DNA from: Bin87 sp026710825
GTDB lineage: Bacteria; Chloroflexota; Dehalococcoidia; Lucifugimonadales; UBA3495
DNA length: 64,000 bases
Direction of reading: 5' to 3'
Assembly: GCA_965232815.1 (NCBI GenBank)
Contig: OZ247427.1
Location: forward strand, 1,178,001-1,242,000
Position 1 is the stretch's first letter, and every line of letters begins with the position of its first letter. Position numbers and translations under genes: made by a program. Below, piece after piece: positions 6,912 to 14,843 of the stretch. The notes under the pieces are model-generated. The model was not told the DNA's origin, made no database searches, and saw only the letters and a program-made list of their open reading frames with translations.

Positions 6912-8984
6912 TCAGTCGTCTGCTAGGCTGTCGGCCAGGATTTCCAGAACGTCGCGGGCCTCCTTGACCTCGGACTGCCCCTTGGACTGAATGCCCTCGT
7001 TCATCATCTGGAGGCAGAATGGGCAGGAGACGCCCACGGTGTCGGCGCCGGTTTCCAGGAAGTGGTCGGTGCGGACGTGGTTGATCCGCTCGCCCTGGCT
7101 TTCCTCGATCCACATGTGGCCGCCGCCCGCGCCGCAGCAGAAGCCGCGCTCACGGCAACGGGGGGACATCTCCACAAGCTGCAATCCGGGGATGGCCCTG
7201 GCGACGTTGCGGGGTTCGTCGTACACGCCGTTGTGGCGGCCCAGGAAGCATGAGTCGTGGTAAGCGACCGAGACGTCCATCATCTTGACCGGCTTGATGC
7301 GTCCCTCCTTGATCAAGCCGTCCACGAACTGGCTGTAGTGCAGCACGTCGTAGTCGCCGCCGAACTGGGGATACTCGTTCTTGATGGTGTTGAAGCAGTG
7401 GGGGCAGATGGTGACGACGGTCTTGATGTTGTAGCTGTTCATCACCTCGATGTTCTGCTGGGCCAGCATCTGGTACAGGTACTCGTTGCCCATGCGGCGG
7501 GCCGGGTCGCCGGTGCAGGACTCCTCCTCACCCAGGATGGCGAAGTTGACGCCGGCGGACTTCAGTACCTTGACCATGGAGCGGGCGATGCCCTGGCTGC
7601 GCTGCTCGAGTGCGGCGGTGCAGCCGACCCAGAACAGCACCTCGGCATCGGGCTTTTCGGCGATGGTGGGCACATCCAGGCCCTCGGCCCAGTCGGTGCG
7701 GGCGTAGGTGGTGCCGCGCCACGGATGGCCGCGCTGTTCCATGCTGAGCAGGGCGTTCATGCCGGTTTCGGGGATGCGCGACTCCTCTAGGACGAGGCTG
7801 CGGCGCATGTCCATGATGGTCGGGACATGCTCGACGACGACGGGGCACTCCTCCATGCAGGCGCCGCAGGACACGCAGTCCCAGACGGCCTGCTCGGGAA
7901 TCGCGCCGTCGATGAGGGGCATGGGTTCCACGTGCTGGGCGTCGCGGGCACCTTGGTGACCGATGGCGATCATGTGCTCCTTGAGGTTCTCAACGATGTG
8001 CATGGGGGAGAGAACCTTGCCGGTGGTATGGGCCGGGCAGGCGTCGGTGCAGCGTCCGCATACGGCGCAGGCATAGCCGTCGAGCAACTGCCGCCAGGTG
8101 AAATCCTGTACGCGGGACGCGCCGAAGCGGACGTCCTCGTCCATGTTGTCCAGATCTATGAGCGGGATCTGCAAGCCGCCGCTGGGCTCCAGGTTGCGGA
8201 AGAAGGCGTTGACGGGCGCAGCTACCATGTGGATGTGCTTGGAGAAGGGGATGTAGAAGGCGAACCCCAGGATGATGAGCAGGTGCACCCACCAGAAGAT
8301 GGCCTGCAATGCGCCGGCCGCGGCGGTCGACATCCCGGCGGCGCTGAACCAACCGCCGATTGCGCCTCCGATGAATACCGCAGCCTCGGGGCCGTGGCCG
8401 TCGGCGGCAACGTAGAAGGAGTGGACCAGCAGGGTGGCAATCATCAGGCCGGCCGTGAGGCCCACGATGATCACGGACTCGCCCTTGCGGGTCAGGTCGA
8501 AGCTGAGGCGATGAGGCTGGGCAACCCAGCGACGAAACAGGGCCCAAACCAGCGCGGCCAGCACGACAACTGCCAGGATATCCAGGTAGATGCTGTACAC
8601 CAGAACGCCGGTCGGGGTGAGGATGGTCTCGCCCAGCGGGCTCCATATGGAACCGCCGAATATAAAGATCAGGTACGACAGCGTGAACGACAGGAATCCC
8701 CAGAAGATGGAAGCGTGCCCGATCCCTGCCAGGTCGATGCGGCGGGACCGAGGGTCGGTGCGTCCTACGCGCTGCAGTACCTTGCGCTGGCCCAGGACGA
8801 TAGCGGCCGCGCCGACCAGGCGGGTCACCGGGCGGTCAAATCGGGATGCGGGCGCGCCCTGGAGCACGAGTCGGAACACGCGGTAGTACACGGCGTAGCC
8901 GGCGACCGCGAGAGTGACGGCAGTAAGTAAGTAAACGCCCACCCAAACAGGCAGGACGCCAAACAAAGCATCTGGGGGAACCAT
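6912..8984 (-). CDS. HdrD-like membrane iron-sulfur oxidoreductase
   Basis: Large membrane-bound electron-transfer protein of about 690 residues. Several membrane helices in the first third resemble NarI/HdrE-type cytochrome b subunits. They are followed by two 4Fe-4S ferredoxin motifs (CAVCGRCTDACP and CVSCGACMEECP) and two CCG-type cysteine-rich domains (CxPHC near ICPHCFNT, later FCCGAGGG) as in HdrD/GlpC. It probably passes electrons between the quinone pool and a soluble partner, which is not identified. The ATG at 8984 is preferred because the first membrane helix begins directly after it. An upstream in-frame ATG at 9092 would add 36 polar residues. Confidence 0.85.
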   Translation of the reverse strand: MVPPDALFGVLPVWVGVYLLTAVTLAVAGYAVYYRVFRLVLQGAPASRFDRPVTRLVGAAAIVLGQRKVLQRVGRTDPRSRRIDLAGIGHASIFWGFLSFTLSYLIFIFGGSIWSPLGETILTPTGVLVYSIYLDILAVVVLAALVWALFRRWVAQPHRLSFDLTRKGESVIIVGLTAGLMIATLLVHSFYVAADGHGPEAAVFIGGAIGGWFSAAGMSTAAAGALQAIFWWVHLLIILGFAFYIPFSKHIHMVAAPVNAFFRNLEPSGGLQIPLIDLDNMDEDVRFGASRVQDFTWRQLLDGYACAVCGRCTDACPAHTTGKVLSPMHIVENLKEHMIAIGHQGARDAQHVEPMPLIDGAIPEQAVWDCVSCGACMEECPVVVEHVPTIMDMRRSLVLEESRIPETGMNALLSMEQRGHPWRGTTYARTDWAEGLDVPTIAEKPDAEVLFWVGCTAALEQRSQGIARSMVKVLKSAGVNFAILGEEESCTGDPARRMGNEYLYQMLAQQNIEVMNSYNIKTVVTICPHCFNTIKNEYPQFGGDYDVLHYSQFVDGLIKEGRIKPVKMMDVSVAYHDSCFLGRHNGVYDEPRNVARAIPGLQLVEMSPRCRERGFCCGAGGGHMWIEESQGERINHVRTDHFLETGADTVGVSCPFCLQMMNEGIQSKGQSEVKEARDVLEILADSLADD

Positions 8985-9343
8985 AGACAGCCCTGTAGCG
9001 GCATCGCCGGATTGTGCTCCGGCAGGCCAATATGAAAATTGCCGGTTAGTGTAACACGATGGTCGGGCCAACCGTGATCGGGATGGCTCCATGGCAAGGT
9101 CGTTCGGTGGCCGTCCCGCTGTAAAGTAGTCCGCTCGTGGTTCGACTGGCTCACTATGAGCGGACGGTCAGCAAGGCTACGTCTTGGCAGCGGTTGTCCT
9201 GGGTCTCGTGATATTCGAATGGCCCTGGGTCAATGGGCCGGGTGGGCTCGAAACCCGATTCTACAAACGACCCTCAATCGAATGGCCGAGTCAAAGTGCG
9301 TGTGCTTCGGTCATCAGCAGTTTGAAGCCAACGTACCGGGCGC
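8985..9343. other. intergenic region with an inverted repeat
   Basis: No convincing gene. The main visible feature is the inverted repeat GTCCGCTC...GAGCGGAC at 9129-9165, related to a sequence near 24244-24322. Candidate small frames here are antisense or low-complexity and were not accepted. Confidence 0.5.
9129..9165. repeat. intergenic inverted repeat GTCCGCTC/GAGCGGAC
   Basis: GTCCGCTCGTGG begins at 9129 and is mirrored by CTATGAGCGGAC ending at 9165. The same left arm (GTCCGCTCGTGGTTCGA) recurs at 24244 with GAGCGGAC at 24315-24322, so this is a dispersed repeat, not a gene-specific terminator. Confidence 0.6.
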
Positions 9344-9559
9344 TCATCCTCCTGCAGAGGCGTTGCCCGCCGTGTGGATCCTTGTCTGGCACACAGCGGC
9401 CCGCCAAGGCAGGAACGAGCCCGGTTCAACCAACACCGCACGGCGTTTGGGATGGTGCCCGCACTGGAGGCAGATCCAGTCGGAGTCGCGGCGATTCTCG
9501 AAATCTACGTAAAGGTCACCGCCGCAGCGCCGGCAACCGCGAAATATATACCTGGTCAA
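9344..9559 (-). CDS. small zinc-ribbon protein
   Basis: Short protein of 71 residues with two CxxC pairs (CRRCGG near residues 9-14 and CLQCG near 30-34), spaced as in a zinc ribbon. A basic and then Pro/Ala-rich tail follows. The start is a TTG at 9559 with GGAG about 7 bases upstream. No specific function is recognised; such single-ribbon proteins may bind nucleic acid or be domain remnants. It is divergent from the hypothetical gene at 9634 and shares a roughly 75-bp control region with it. Confidence 0.55.
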   Translation of the reverse strand: MTRYIFRGCRRCGGDLYVDFENRRDSDWICLQCGHHPKRRAVLVEPGSFLPWRAAVCQTRIHTAGNASAGG

Positions 9560-9633
9560 CAGAAGCTCCGCTAACTGTAGTTGGGATTTTCGGCCCTCCT
9601 ATCAGTTTTGGAGCAGCGGAACCATAATAGAAT

Positions 9634-9957
9634 ATGTGTTTGGTTACGGTGAAGTCGACGACGTCACTTGCGCAAGTCTCAGATTTGACCCGGGGATGGC
9701 GACACTTTCGCCACGCCGACCTGCTAGCAGCCATCAGGCATATTGCCGATGAGTCGGACAACCGCATCGCGATCCGTGAATCTATCGAGATAGTGCGGTC
9801 GATGCACACCAACTTCTACGAAGTAGATCTGGACAGAACAGCCGTCGAGTTAGGGTTCATACGCGCCGAGACGTTGCTGCAAACCTTCTGGCAACTGCTG
9901 CCGGAACCGTACACGGGCGGGCTGACCTTCGCCCAATGGCTGGCCGAGCCTAGCTGA
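9634..9957 (+). CDS. hypothetical protein
   Basis: Unrecognised 107-residue protein, predicted soluble and mostly helical, with several Ala/Ile-rich amphipathic stretches and a Trp-containing C-terminus. There are no catalytic motifs, signal peptide or membrane helices. Codon choice looks like its neighbours. It is divergent from the zinc-ribbon gene and overlaps the 3' end of the convergent MFS gene by 8 bp. The ribosome site before the ATG is weak. Confidence 0.5.
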   Translation: MCLVTVKSTTSLAQVSDLTRGWRHFRHADLLAAIRHIADESDNRIAIRESIEIVRSMHTNFYEVDLDRTAVELGFIRAETLLQTFWQLLPEPYTGGLTFAQWLAEPS

Positions 9958-11260
9958 CGGCCGGGGGAGCCACACGACGGCGGCGGCCGACGAAGTCGGT
10001 GGCCCACATGGCGCAAACGGAAGCGAATGTGAATGCGGCGGAGATGATAAACGCCTGCACGTAGTCGCCCTGCAGGTCGAACATGATGCCGCCGATGATG
10101 GGGCCGAGGAGTATCGCTGCGCCGCGCCCCATCTCGACGAATCCCATGGCGGTTCCCAGGGACTCGGACGGGAACAGGTCTGCGGCCTTTGCGCCGACGA
10201 TGAGTCCGCTGATGCCGTCGGAGAGGCCGGCGAACAGCACGTAGACCGCCAGGGGCCAGAAGCTGGTCCCATCGCCGAAGAACACGACAAAAAGCACGGA
10301 GCCAGCGGCAATGCTCATGCCCACGGTGTACACCGACTCGCGTCCCCATTTGTCCGTCGCCAGGCCCACCAGGGGACGGGCAAACAGGCTGACCAGGCCC
10401 ACCGCGCCAATGGTATTTGCCGCCGACTGCGTGGTGTAGCCGGCCAGCACAAAAAACGACACCAGGTGGACCCGTATCAACTGCACTCCGACGGATCCGG
10501 TGATCCGGGTGAGCACCAGCAGCCACATGGCGAGGTCGCGCACGGAGTTGCCGAGCGCCGGTGGGCGCCGGCGGGGGCTTGGCGTTGCCTGGGCATCGGC
10601 CCCCGTTGTCTCCGTCGATATTGCCTCGACCTCAGGCTCCGGCGGAGGCACGAAGTCGGGATTCGAACGCGATTCGGGGGCGCGGCGTTGGAGCAGACCG
10701 TTGGGCAGGGCGATCAGCGCCGCGAATATCACCCCGTAGATGCGGTAGGACCAGCGCCAACCCACCTCGCCCGTGAGGAACCCTGCGAGAGGCGCGAAGA
10801 TGGCCGCGCCGATGGGGTTGCCGCTGTCAGCCAGGCCGAGCATGCGGCCCCGCGTCTGGGGGAACCAGGGCGCCAGGGTTGCCGTCATGGAAAAGGACGA
10901 GATGGCGGTGTGGCCGATGCCGGCAAAAATGCCGTAGAAGATGAACATCTGCCACAGGTCGGTGGCATAGCTGGACGCCCACCAGGCGAACAGGATGGTC
11001 AGGCCCGCCAGTGGGAACAATACCCGAGCTCCCCAGCGGTCGAGGAGCATGCCCAACAGCGGGGCAGAGAGCGCGCCGATGAGGCCCGCCGTTGCGAAGA
11101 CGGCCGAGGTGTAGGTGGCGCTGCGCCCGAAGGCGTCTCTCAGCGCGTGGAAGTAGATTGCTTCGCTGTTCTTGGTGCCGCCCTCCACCGTAAGGTTGCT
11201 GAGGGAAAGGACGAAGACTACCCAGCCGTAGTGCAGGCGGGAGCGGGCGGCTCTTATCAT
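9950..11260 (-). CDS. MFS transporter
   Basis: Major facilitator superfamily protein of about 436 residues with twelve hydrophobic segments. The loop after helix 2 reads GMLLDRWGARV, matching the family's G-x-x-x-D-R-x-G signature, and a related GLATDKWGR lies in the second half. A Pro-rich cytoplasmic loop around residues 205-240 separates the halves. The substrate is unknown; the overall form resembles monocarboxylate/oxalate-type carriers. The ATG at 11260 is preferred over a GTG at 11275, because a perfect TATAAT (11267-11272, minus strand) lies only six bases before it and would leave almost no leader. Confidence 0.88.
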   Translation of the reverse strand: MIRAARSRLHYGWVVFVLSLSNLTVEGGTKNSEAIYFHALRDAFGRSATYTSAVFATAGLIGALSAPLLGMLLDRWGARVLFPLAGLTILFAWWASSYATDLWQMFIFYGIFAGIGHTAISSFSMTATLAPWFPQTRGRMLGLADSGNPIGAAIFAPLAGFLTGEVGWRWSYRIYGVIFAALIALPNGLLQRRAPESRSNPDFVPPPEPEVEAISTETTGADAQATPSPRRRPPALGNSVRDLAMWLLVLTRITGSVGVQLIRVHLVSFFVLAGYTTQSAANTIGAVGLVSLFARPLVGLATDKWGRESVYTVGMSIAAGSVLFVVFFGDGTSFWPLAVYVLFAGLSDGISGLIVGAKAADLFPSESLGTAMGFVEMGRGAAILLGPIIGGIMFDLQGDYVQAFIISAAFTFASVCAMWATDFVGRRRRVAPPAVS

Positions 11261-11324
11261 CCGCCGATTATACACGGCGCAATTGCCAATAGAACGACGG
11301 CCCTACACCCAGGCGCCGCGCCGT

Positions 11325-12548
11325 TTACCCAATGGTTTCGTTGACCAGGGACAAACCGTTTTCAAGCCGTTGCAGCCAGTTCTCTTCCGGCCGGCGAATG
11401 GGCGTCGTGCACAGGCGGAACAGGCAGACCGCTTCCCGAAGGTCAAGATCGTGTTCGCTCCATCCGAACCTGCGGATGGCGGCATCCCTCAGGGCCGTGC
11501 GATATTCGGCCCTGGCCGCGGCGCGCTTGTGACTCCCGAGGCTGGAAACCCAGTTGAGATGGGCGAGGAAGTTGCCCACGTCCAGCATGGGGTCGCCGGC
11601 GCCGGTTTCTTCGAAATCCACCACCACGATCCGGCCATCGGGCAGTACCAGCATCTGGTCGTCGTAGAAATCGTTATGAGCCGAGGTTGTGGGAGCCCAT
11701 GACTGCATGAACGGGTCCAGCGAGGCCACGGCGGCGCAGAACAGTCGGCGCCCTTCGTGGTGGTCCTGAGTGGCGTGGTCGATGGCCTTTTTCGCGTCGC
11801 GGTACCGCCAGGCGAGGTCGAATGGGGCCGCATCAGACGATTGGGGCGGGACGGCCCAGAGGGTTTCCAGGCCTTCGAGGATCGCGTCGGGATCAGGGCC
11901 ACGTCCGGCTCGTATGCGCTCCCGCAGGTTCTCACCAGGTATTTCGGACGTCCATATCACCGCGCCATCGTGCCAGTGTCCGGCAATTCGGGGCACGACA
12001 AAACTGGAGCGCGCGACCAGGTGGGCGGCCCGGAGCATGTTTGGGACCGCGGCGGGTCGCATGACGCGGGCGTAAAACTTGGCTTTCCCCAAGCGGTGGC
12101 GCAACACCGCGTGGCCGGCAGGGCGATAACGTACCACGTCGACCCGCATGCGCCGCGATGGCAGGGAGAGTACGTGGGCCCTGATGAGATCGTGGGCGGT
12201 TTCGGGGAAAACGGCGGAACTGAGGCCCGGCAAATCAGGGTCGTCGGGGAAACGAAAAACGCGGGGCGACTCTCCGGGTTCGACACGCAGCGTGAATTGT
12301 TCGCTGGGGAGGTAAACGTCTTCAGGCCACTCGGCTTCGTAGACCACCGTGGCGCGCCGGCCCGGGCTGTGGTTGAACTGAATGACGTTGACCTGGGCTG
12401 GTTCAGCCTCATGCTCGCCGAACACGTTGCAGTAGACTTGCCAGGCCCAACGGCCATCGAGCAGTTGAGTTGAATCCAGCGACCGGGAGTTGTCAGGCAA
12501 CCCGGACTGAGGGTTCGACGGACTAGCTATAGCTGAGGCTACCATCAA
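11325..12548 (-). CDS. aminoglycoside phosphotransferase-fold kinase
   Basis: Kinase-fold protein of 407 residues of the APH/choline-kinase superfamily. The catalytic loop appears as HNDFYDDQM, a variant of HxDxxxxN with Asp at the metal-ligand Asn position. The metal-binding VDFEETGAGDP is the counterpart of the DFG/DxD motif. An N-terminal region of about 130 residues is not typical of the short APH enzymes. The substrate cannot be read from the sequence; antibiotic resistance should not be assumed. The next gene on the strand, upstream, encodes a repeat-rich secreted protein. Confidence 0.75.
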   Translation of the reverse strand: MMVASAIASPSNPQSGLPDNSRSLDSTQLLDGRWAWQVYCNVFGEHEAEPAQVNVIQFNHSPGRRATVVYEAEWPEDVYLPSEQFTLRVEPGESPRVFRFPDDPDLPGLSSAVFPETAHDLIRAHVLSLPSRRMRVDVVRYRPAGHAVLRHRLGKAKFYARVMRPAAVPNMLRAAHLVARSSFVVPRIAGHWHDGAVIWTSEIPGENLRERIRAGRGPDPDAILEGLETLWAVPPQSSDAAPFDLAWRYRDAKKAIDHATQDHHEGRRLFCAAVASLDPFMQSWAPTTSAHNDFYDDQMLVLPDGRIVVVDFEETGAGDPMLDVGNFLAHLNWVSSLGSHKRAAARAEYRTALRDAAIRRFGWSEHDLDLREAVCLFRLCTTPIRRPEENWLQRLENGLSLVNETIG

Positions 12549-12551
12549 GCC

Positions 12552-13487
12552 CTATGAGGCGGTATCGTCAGAGTCGTCGTCAGCGGATGGGGTTTCCGGA
12601 GACTGCGGCGAGACCGGTGTCGGCGTGGGTGGTGTTACCGTTGCCGGTGTTGGTGTCGGCGGCGTTACCGTCGCTGGTGTTGGCGTCTGCGGCGTTACCG
12701 TCGCCGGTGTTGGTGTCGGCGGCGTTACCGTTGCCGGTGTTGGTGTCGGCGGCGTTACCGTTGCCGGTGTTGGTGTCGGCGGCGTTACCGTCACCGTGGC
12801 TGGCGTGGCCGTCTGCGGCGTCACCGTGGCTGGCGTGGCCGTCTGCGGCGTCACCGTGGCTGGCGTGGCCGTCTGCGGCGTCACCGTCGCCGGCGTGGCC
12901 GTCTGCGGCGTCACCGTCGCCGGCGTGGCCGTCTGCGGCGTCACCGTCGCCGGCGTGGCCGTCTGCGGCGTCACCGTCGCCGGCGTGGCCGTCTGCGGCG
13001 TCACCGTCGCCGGCGTGGCCGTCTGCGGCGTCACCGTCGCCGGCGTGGCCGTCTGCGGCGTCACCGTCGCCGGCGTGGCCGTCTGCGGCGTCACCGTCGC
13101 CGGCGTGGCCGTCTGCGGCGTCACCGTCGCCGGCGTGGCCGTCTGCGGCGTCACCGTCGCCGGCGTGGCCGTCTGCGGCGTCACCGTCGCCGGCGTGGCC
13201 GTCTGCGGCGTCACCGTCACCGGTGTGTCGATGCCGTCGTTGTCCGTCACCGGTGTGTCGATGCCGTCGTTGTCCGTCACCGGTGTGTCGATGCCATCGT
13301 TGTCCGTCTCGGGGCCATCATCATCGTCGTCGTCGTCAAAATTGAATACATGCGGAGAGCGGATGATTGCCGCTGCCTCCACAGGCTTGTCGTCAACGGG
13401 TACAAACGTCGCAACGCTCAAAATCAGAGAGATGGCGAGCAGAAACGAAAGGAACGCGGTGGCTGCGGTTTTGGCCATACCAGACAT
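12552..13487 (-). CDS. secreted Thr/Pro-rich tandem-repeat protein
   Basis: Protein of 311 residues. An N-terminal signal peptide (hydrophobic core near residues 10-27, ending around PVEA) leads to an acidic run of Asp. Three copies of a DNDGIDTPVT unit come next, then a long array of TVTPQTATPA-type 10-residue repeats and an acidic tail. The composition suggests an extended, possibly glycosylated or calcium-binding exported linker or surface protein with no folded domain. The minus strand is preferred because only it gives a signal peptide and an acidic tail. The opposite strand is also open but encodes an implausible Gly/Val repeat. The repeats are nearly identical in DNA, so length may vary between strains. 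Confidence 0.75.
   Translation of the reverse strand: MSGMAKTAATAFLSFLLAISLILSVATFVPVDDKPVEAAAIIRSPHVFNFDDDDDDDGPETDNDGIDTPVTDNDGIDTPVTDNDGIDTPVTVTPQTATPATVTPQTATPATVTPQTATPATVTPQTATPATVTPQTATPATVTPQTATPATVTPQTATPATVTPQTATPATVTPQTATPATVTPQTATPATVTPQTATPATVTPQTATPATVTPQTATPATVTPQTATPATVTVTPPTPTPATVTPPTPTPATVTPPTPTPATVTPQTPTPATVTPPTPTPATVTPPTPTPVSPQSPETPSADDDSDDTAS
12615..13308 (-). repeat. 30-bp tandem repeat array within the secreted protein gene
   Basis: A strict 30-bp period runs through about 690 bp. Some 14 near-identical units of the form GTCTGCGGCGTCACCGTCGC... lie at about 12811-13230, flanked by six more divergent units on one side and three of a second type (around ATGCCGTCGTTGTCC) on the other. 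There are no spacers, and the period is a multiple of three, so it is a coding minisatellite. Confidence 0.95.
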
Positions 13488-13679
13488 CCGCTTCGACTGT
13501 TACGTATGCTTTGCTACCGGACAGCGCACTGAAAACGATCAGATCAGGCGTGCATTTTTACGCAACCATTATGCCATATTCCACAGCCAGGACAACAGGT
13601 GCCGAGGCTAGGTGGCGCAGTGCGGATCGAACTGCGGCCCGCGGCGCGGTTCGGTGTCGGAGGGCACTCTGTCGTTCAA

Positions 13680-13985
13680 TGCGTCCACTCGAATTTCGGA
13701 ACCAACGCACCAATGGCAACTTTGAAACCCTTTCGCGGCTGCCGATTTGATCCCAGCGTGGTGGGCAATCTTTCGGACGTTATCTGCCCACCCTACGACA
13801 TGATCGAGCCTGAGTTGAAGGCGCAACCGCAGGGTCGCAGCGCGTACAACGCCGTGCATCCTGAGGGCGGCGAACAGCCGGACCCGGTGGATCCCCAGGC
13901 GGGCTACCCTGCATCGGCGGAACCAGGGGCAGCAGAGCGCACTGGTGCAGGTGGAAGACGCGCCCAAAACATCAAGTGGCCCTGA
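13680..13985 (+). pseudogene. truncated duplicate of the DUF1015 gene 5' end
   Basis: From the ATG at 13713 the translation is nearly the same as the first 65 residues of the intact DUF1015 protein at 14844 (KPFRGCRFDPSVVGNLSDVI... and EGGEQPDPVDPQAGY). Similarity stops abruptly near 13912. The similarity also covers about 25 bases before the start (CACTCGAATTTCGGA). The frame continues to a stop at 13983-13985 without matching the rest of the family. It is a broken copy, about 1.1 kb upstream of the intact gene, with the dispersed element copy A between them. Confidence 0.85.
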
Positions 13986-13990
13986 TCCAC

Positions 13991-14673
13991 TGACACTTCC
14001 CCCTTGCCCCTAACATCCACGTATCCTTACCATCTAACTGTCCCGCCGCCCAACTCAAACGACCGCCGTCTCCAATCCTGCAAATCCTCTAATCCCGTAA
14101 ATCCTGATTCTGACGATCCCCACGCGCAATCCGTCCCCCCAAATCCGCCCATCGGCCCGCCAAAACCATCAAATCCGCCCCCAAACCACCTCCAATCACC
14201 CCCATTACCCGCTCACCGCCCTACTCAAGTGAGCGGAAATGGAAGGAAATGAGCGGAAAACCGGCAAATCCCGTCCATCCTGCCCATCGATGTGAACAAC
14301 TCCCCGTCTGAGGTATGCCCATGACAATCTCCCAGATCCGCCGCCGCGTCGACGCCCTCAAGCGCAGATTCGCCCCCGAACTCGCCATCATCAAACTCCG
14401 CCGCATCGCCGAAGCCGTCGCCGACGAATGGGACCCTTCTGAACCTCCTGCCCCCGCCGACGTCATCGGGCGCATCGCCAAAGCCGGCTTCCGCCTGGCC
14501 ACCTTCGTCCGCCTCCACCGCTACCTCGACGATACCCGGCGCGAGGGCCACGTCCCTCGTCCCCACGACATCGTCCTCAACCTGCTCCCCTGGGCCAGGA
14601 AAGACCGTTACCGCGAACTACTCCGCTGGGACCTGCCCGCCCCCACACGCTAGCCATGCCCTTCAACCGTCAT
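13991..14673 (+). repeat. dispersed element copy A (G-poor leader plus 110-residue gene)
   Basis: This stretch matches 23475-24180 on the opposite strand over its whole length. A leader of about 330 bases is very poor in G on this strand. It begins at TGACACTTC and includes AATCCTCTAATCC, AATCCTGATTCTGAC and a triple GAGCGGAAA motif, and leads to the gene at 14321. Similarity extends about 20 bases past the stop (CATGCCCT..CAACC). No terminal inverted repeats or target duplication are visible. Confidence 0.8.
14321..14653 (+). CDS. hypothetical 110-residue protein of the dispersed element (copy A)
   Basis: Unrecognised small basic helical protein, first residues MTISQIRRRVDALKRRF, last part LLPWARKDRYRELLRWDLPAP. 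It is about 80 percent identical by eye to the product at 23492-23824. The two are the only near-identical protein pair in the window. The ATG at 14321 is chosen because copy B starts at the matching codon (TTG there) and GAGGTAT lies 9 bases before it in both. There are no catalytic motifs, cysteines or membrane segments. The Arg-rich N-terminal helix could bind nucleic acid, but this is a guess. Confidence 0.7.
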   Translation: MTISQIRRRVDALKRRFAPELAIIKLRRIAEAVADEWDPSEPPAPADVIGRIAKAGFRLATFVRLHRYLDDTRREGHVPRPHDIVLNLLPWARKDRYRELLRWDLPAPTR

Positions 14674-14843
14674 ACCCGCCAGAGAACAGCCCGCCCCGTG
14701 CTTGGCGCCAACCTTGGGGCAGACCTTGGGAATCACGGTTTGATCCGTTCAGACCGACAACCGCACGGCCCTGCCTGCACGGCCGGGAATCACCATGGCG
14801 TGTCGTATAATGCGGCCACTCGAATTTCGGAGTCATCGCATCC

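Noticed and set aside
7827..8930. Plus-strand frame opposite the HdrD-like gene
   Set aside because: No recognisable domain; the opposite strand carries clear ferredoxin and CCG motifs.
12615..13308. CRISPR-like array of regular 30-bp repeats
   Set aside because: Units follow each other directly without spacers and are in frame within a coding region.
12625..13611. Long plus-strand frame with GVTVAGV repeats opposite the Thr/Pro-rich gene
   Set aside because: It is the antisense reading of the 30-bp repeats. Only the minus strand gives a signal peptide and a sensible acidic tail.
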